NCBI GenBank assembly: GCA_047606545.1
Contig: JASGEI010000016.1
Coordinates: 61,027 to 125,026 of the forward strand
Direction of reading: 5' to 3'
DNA length: 64,000 nucleotides
Source of the DNA: JASGDC01 sp047606545
GTDB taxonomy: Bacteria > Actinomycetota > Actinomycetes > Actinomycetales > Micrococcaceae
A model generated the notes under the pieces. The model saw only the letters and a program-made list of their open reading frames with translations, searched no databases and was not told the origin of the DNA. The position numbers and the translations under genes are program-made. Shown here one piece after another: positions 61,749-64,000 of the stretch; position 1 is the first letter of the stretch, and each line of letters starts with the position of its first letter.

Positions 61749-62005
61749 CTTCCTCTTGTGAGTAGAGCCTTTCGTCTTTGTCTTGCTCTACTATACAATC
61801 TGCAATGTGGTAGAACATGTGATTTTCAATAATATCGTCTACAAATTCGTTAAATGCAGGGTCTTCTAATTCATTTTCATCTAAATCGTCTTTATCCACA
61901 ATGAAACGTAGCTTTATTTCCCTAAAGTATTCTTGTTTTGCCTAAATCTTCTGCGATTGCGGTAATAGCTTCATCTTGTTCAGGAGTTAATTCTAAAGTA
62001 GTCAT
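61726..62005 (-). pseudogene. Frameshifted antitoxin gene
   Basis: From ATG 62003-62005 the frame reads MTTLELTPEQDEAITAIAED then LG and stops after KTRIL. One base later the same region continues openly for about 70 codons (AKQEYFREIKLRFIVDK ... QEEVEKLLCL) to a TGA at 61726-61728, overlapping the toxin start. The break lies near 61935-61943 at an AAAA run. It looks like a RelB/DUF-type antitoxin inactivated by a one-base indel. Confidence 0.7.
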
Positions 62006-62058
62006 TTTACTTTACCCCTATTCCACTTCTCCATTGGTTTTCTCCAATTTGTATGTAG

Positions 62059-63146
62059 TTTTATTTTATCAATAGTAGCTGTTAAACCCCTTAATATCAA
62101 CAAAAAACAGTTTTTAAGGGCATGAATATCGCTTTTATGATTACTGTATCTACCACCTCTGACAATATAGTTTTCCCTTTATTTTTCTAGGGTATTAGCT
62201 TTTTGTATGGCATTGTTTTACCGACACTTAGTCTAATTAGGTTGGCGAAGTTGTTTATTAGGTTTAGTTCTCTTGTGTTGAGCCTATAAGCTACCTCGTT
62301 TGCGTATAGCTGGGCATGTTTAGCTGTGTAGTGGTGGTATGTGCCGTAGTAGGCTCGTTTGAGTAACGCCCACACACTCTCAATTGAATTGGTGTGTGCT
62401 GATCCGCTTGTGTATTCGTTGGCACTGTGGTTTACGGTTGCGTGTGGGTATCCCTCTATTCGCTGGTATGACTTATGTTCGTCTGTGAATAGGAAGGTTA
62501 GGCTTTTAACTTTGCTTGTAATCAAGTCTTTTAACGTGTCGTGTTTCCTATCAGGTATAACGCTTAGACTGGTTTTACCGCCACGTTCTAGTAGACCGAA
62601 TACAATGGTTTTGTTTACAGCTCCACGCTTACCAGCATTGAGTTTCTTATTCTTATGGCGGTTACGCTCTTTACCGCCAATAAAGGTTTCATCAGCTTCC
62701 ACAATACCGTTCAACAGGCTGGTTATATCATCTGCACAGGCTTTGCGTAAGCGGTGTAACAAGTGCCAAGCCGTTTTCTGTGTGACACCTATGAGCTTGG
62801 CTAGGGTAACACTTGATATGCCTTTACGGTTGGTAACAAATAGGTACATGGCATAAAGCCACTTATGCAACCCAAGATTAGAGTTAGCGAATACTGTATT
62901 AGTGCGAACCGTGAACACCTTTTTACAGTCCAAACACCGATAAAAGCCGTTAGCTTTGACCTGTATCCGATTGATGACAGCACAATACACGCAAACATCA
63001 GGCACACCATTCCACCGAGCCTTTTCAAAGAACTCTCTACCAGCATCTTTATCAGGTACAAGTCCTATAACTTCTGTATAACTAATATCTTTAACCATAC
63101 AAACATAGTTACACGCACCACCGACAAAATACTATATAAAATAAAA
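62059..63146 (-). mobile_element. IS1595-family element (ends tentative)
   Basis: Transposase gene with a possible inverted-repeat pair: TTTTATTTTAT at 62059-62069 and ATAAAATAAAA at 63136-63146, with a further ATAGTA/TACTAT similarity inside. No target duplication could be confirmed, so ends are tentative. Confidence 0.4.
62187..63098 (-). CDS. IS1595-family transposase
   Basis: A 303-residue transposase. An N-terminal zinc ribbon (CVYC ... YRCLDC) and helix-turn-helix (SSVTLAKLIGVTQKTAWHLL) precede the IS1595/ISXO2 catalytic core with VEADETFIGG, FTDEHKSYQRI, and HTNSIESVWALLKR. It appears intact, so the element may be recent. The gene has no passenger. Confidence 0.92.
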   Translation of the reverse strand: MVKDISYTEVIGLVPDKDAGREFFEKARWNGVPDVCVYCAVINRIQVKANGFYRCLDCKKVFTVRTNTVFANSNLGLHKWLYAMYLFVTNRKGISSVTLAKLIGVTQKTAWHLLHRLRKACADDITSLLNGIVEADETFIGGKERNRHKNKKLNAGKRGAVNKTIVFGLLERGGKTSLSVIPDRKHDTLKDLITSKVKSLTFLFTDEHKSYQRIEGYPHATVNHSANEYTSGSAHTNSIESVWALLKRAYYGTYHHYTAKHAQLYANEVAYRLNTRELNLINNFANLIRLSVGKTMPYKKLIP

Positions 63147-63155
63147 TTAAAAGAG

Positions 63156-63185
63156 TTGTATTCACAGTTTCATGTGTGGTATAAT
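63156..63185 (+). promoter_or_regulatory. Promoter of the 33-residue peptide gene
   Basis: TTGTAT (63156-63161) and TATAAT (63180-63185), spacing 18. It predicts a start near 63192, where a hairpin begins. Confidence 0.6.
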
Positions 63186-63192
63186 TGTTAGC

Positions 63193-63211
63193 GTAAGGAA
63201 AAGTTCCTTAC
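63193..63211 (+). promoter_or_regulatory. 5' hairpin of the small-peptide mRNA
   Basis: GTAAGGAA/TTCCTTAC stem with a 3-nt loop at the predicted transcript 5' end, upstream of the AAGGAGG ribosome site. Confidence 0.6.
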
Positions 63212-63232
63212 CTTGATAGCAAGGAGGATAAC

Positions 63233-63334
63233 ATGCTGGAAAACGCAGACCATCTTACCTCTATCCTGTCTAGTCTGACGGTTGCGATAGTGAGCATTCT
63301 TACTTACAACCATATTCGCAAGAAAGACGATTAG
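63233..63334 (+). CDS. 33-residue membrane peptide, type I toxin-like
   Basis: A 33-residue peptide from an ATG 6 nt after a perfect AAGGAGG site: an acidic N-terminus, one hydrophobic helix (LTSILSSLTVAIVSILTY), and a basic/acidic tail (HIRKKDD). The transcript has a strong promoter, a 5' hairpin and a GC-rich terminator. The overall size and plan resemble holin-like type I toxins of other bacteria; no antisense RNA was shown. Confidence 0.6.
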   Translation: MLENADHLTSILSSLTVAIVSILTYNHIRKKDD

Positions 63335-63342
63335 AAAGCGAT

Positions 63343-63380
63343 AGCCCCTCGCCGTTCCAAATGGTTCGGCGAGCGGGGCT
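63343..63380 (+). terminator. GC-rich terminator after the small peptide
   Basis: AGCCCC-TCGCCG pairs with CGGCGA-GGGGCT across a 12-nt loop, with a 2-nt bulge. Much more GC-rich than its surroundings. Confidence 0.75.
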
Positions 63381-63407
63381 GTTGCTAACATTATAGCAAA
63401 AAGGGGC

Positions 63408-63590
63408 ATGAAAATGAATAAATATTTACCAGTTTTAATAATCGGTGTCCTAGCAATAACACTAGGTTTAATACGCATGACTACAACACACGCTAATAGT
63501 TACCTTATAGCGATTAACGGTATTCTTGTCGGCGTATCAGCTTCATTTACCTACATGATATGGAGGGATAAAAATGCCCGCAAGAATTAA
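63408..63590 (+). CDS. Small membrane protein
   Basis: A 60-residue protein with two hydrophobic segments (YLPVLIIGVLAITLGLI and YLIAINGILVGVSASFTYMI). AAGGGG precedes the ATG at 63408 very closely; the ATG at 63414 is also possible. Overlaps the next gene by 17 bp. No family recognised; accessory-type gene. Confidence 0.65.
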   Translation: MKMNKYLPVLIIGVLAITLGLIRMTTTHANSYLIAINGILVGVSASFTYMIWRDKNARKN

Positions 63591-63786
63591 GCCAGAAGGT
63601 CTAAAACTAAAACGAATTAACAAAGTCAAAGAACTACACAAACAACAAAAACAACTAGAGCTAGAAATGAATAAAGCACTACTAGAAGCTGTTGAAGCTG
63701 GAGTACCAAAAACACAACTAGCCGAAGTAGTTGGAATAACCCAACAATCAATGAGCGTAAAAATAACAAAACTACAAAATAACTAA
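63574..63786 (+). CDS. Small helix-turn-helix protein
   Basis: A 70-residue protein: a basic N-terminus, a long Lys/Gln/Glu-rich helix, then a helix-turn-helix (VPKTQLAEVVGITQQSMSVK). Probably a transcriptional regulator of the accessory genes around it. The upstream overlap implies co-expression with the membrane protein. Confidence 0.7.
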   Translation: MPARIKPEGLKLKRINKVKELHKQQKQLELEMNKALLEAVEAGVPKTQLAEVVGITQQSMSVKITKLQNN

Positions 63787-63802
63787 AACATGCACAATAA
63801 AG

Positions 63803-63839
63803 TAATAGCCACCATTGAAAATGTCAGTGGTGGCTATTA
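63803..63839 (+). terminator. Terminator after the helix-turn-helix gene
   Basis: TAATAGCCACC (63803-63813) pairs with GGTGGCTATTA (63829-63839); an inner CATT/AGTG pair extends it; weak T-rich tail. Confidence 0.7.
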
Positions 63840-63948
63840 TTGTAATCAGTCAGGAAGCATTGTATATAATTCTCATAATTTCAATAATACTAATCTCTTT
63901 CATGCTTTCACTTTAATATCTACCTAAGACAAAATAATATCATCATGC

Positions 63949-63954
63949 TATTAT
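63949..63954 (+). promoter_or_regulatory. -10 element of the partial gene at right edge
   Basis: TATTAT 6 nt before the ATG at 63961, again a leaderless layout. Confidence 0.4.
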
Positions 63955-63960
63955 TAGTTT

Positions 63961-64000
63961 ATGAAACAAATTGCATTAAGACTCCCAGATGAGCTAGATA
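63961..64000 (+). CDS. Start of a ribbon-helix-helix-like protein, 3' end outside window
   Basis: Thirteen codons from an ATG read MKQIALRLPDELD, the opening strand of many CopG/Arc-type antitoxins (KxxxLRLPDEL). It continues beyond the window; a toxin partner may follow. Confidence 0.55.
   Translation, partial: MKQIALRLPDELD

Noticed and set aside
61892..61900. A perfect TTATCCACA in the antitoxin remnant.
   Set aside because: Isolated box in coding sequence without other boxes or the 14-bp motif; not called as an origin-like site.
1..64000. CRISPR arrays, prophage and rRNA genes.
   Set aside because: No regularly spaced repeats, phage structural genes or rRNA sequence were seen.

Overview
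The window is an AT-rich stretch of the chromosome of a low-GC actinobacterium (class Actinomycetes), centred on the replication origin. The lineage call rests on gene order rather than a database match. The diagnostic runs are rpmH-rnpA-yidD-yidC-khpB beside dnaA-dnaN-gnd-recF-dciA-gyrB-gyrA-DUF3566-tRNA-Ile, cca-NUDIX-DUF6049-pseudokinase-trxB-trxA, and cyclophilin-rhomboid-CrgA-class E sortase. I do not name a genus.

Layout. 1-12.5 kb: the end of a fructose PTS gene, an operon of an FAD amine-oxidase/phytoene-desaturase-like enzyme with a small secreted protein and an HTTM-like membrane protein, tRNA-Tyr, yajQ, htpX, fprA, menaquinone genes (polyprenyl synthase, menG, menF) and dnaB. 12.5-14.1 kb: a DnaA-box cluster, then a solitary AbiEi/DUF559-type gene bracketed by two near-identical 58-bp hairpins. 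14.1-28.7 kb: the rpsF-ssb-rpsR-rplI operon, cca, NUDIX, DUF6049, a pseudokinase-like membrane protein, trxBA, parB (no adjacent parA), rsmG, khpB, yidC, yidD, rnpA and rpmH. 28.8-39.7 kb: dnaA, oriC, dnaN, gnd, recF, dciA, gyrB, gyrA, DUF3566 and tRNA-Ile.

39.7-59.3 kb is a cell-envelope region set into the otherwise conserved gyrA-to-sortase synteny. It holds a Wzx-like flippase, a GT4 glycosyltransferase, WecB, a Wzy-like membrane protein, two LicD proteins, rhomboid, MurJ, a four-gene phosphonate pathway (decarboxylase, cytidylyltransferase, PEP mutase, Fe-alcohol dehydrogenase), three FemABX aminoacyltransferases and an undecaprenyl-phosphate sugar transferase. The best single hypothesis is a surface glycan decorated with 2-hydroxyethylphosphonate, charged as a CMP ester and transferred by LicD enzymes.

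59.3-64 kb: crgA, srtE, an HAD phosphatase, and then an accessory tail with a RelE-like toxin and frameshifted antitoxin, an IS1595-family transposase, a 33-residue hydrophobic peptide in a compact transcription unit, and small helix-turn-helix and ribbon-helix-helix-like genes.

The most unusual DNA-level signal is that three oriC-like clusters of perfect DnaA boxes (upstream of dnaB, between dnaA and dnaN, and between divergent fem genes) each carry the same 14-bp inverted repeat TTACATTGATGTAA or a one-base variant.
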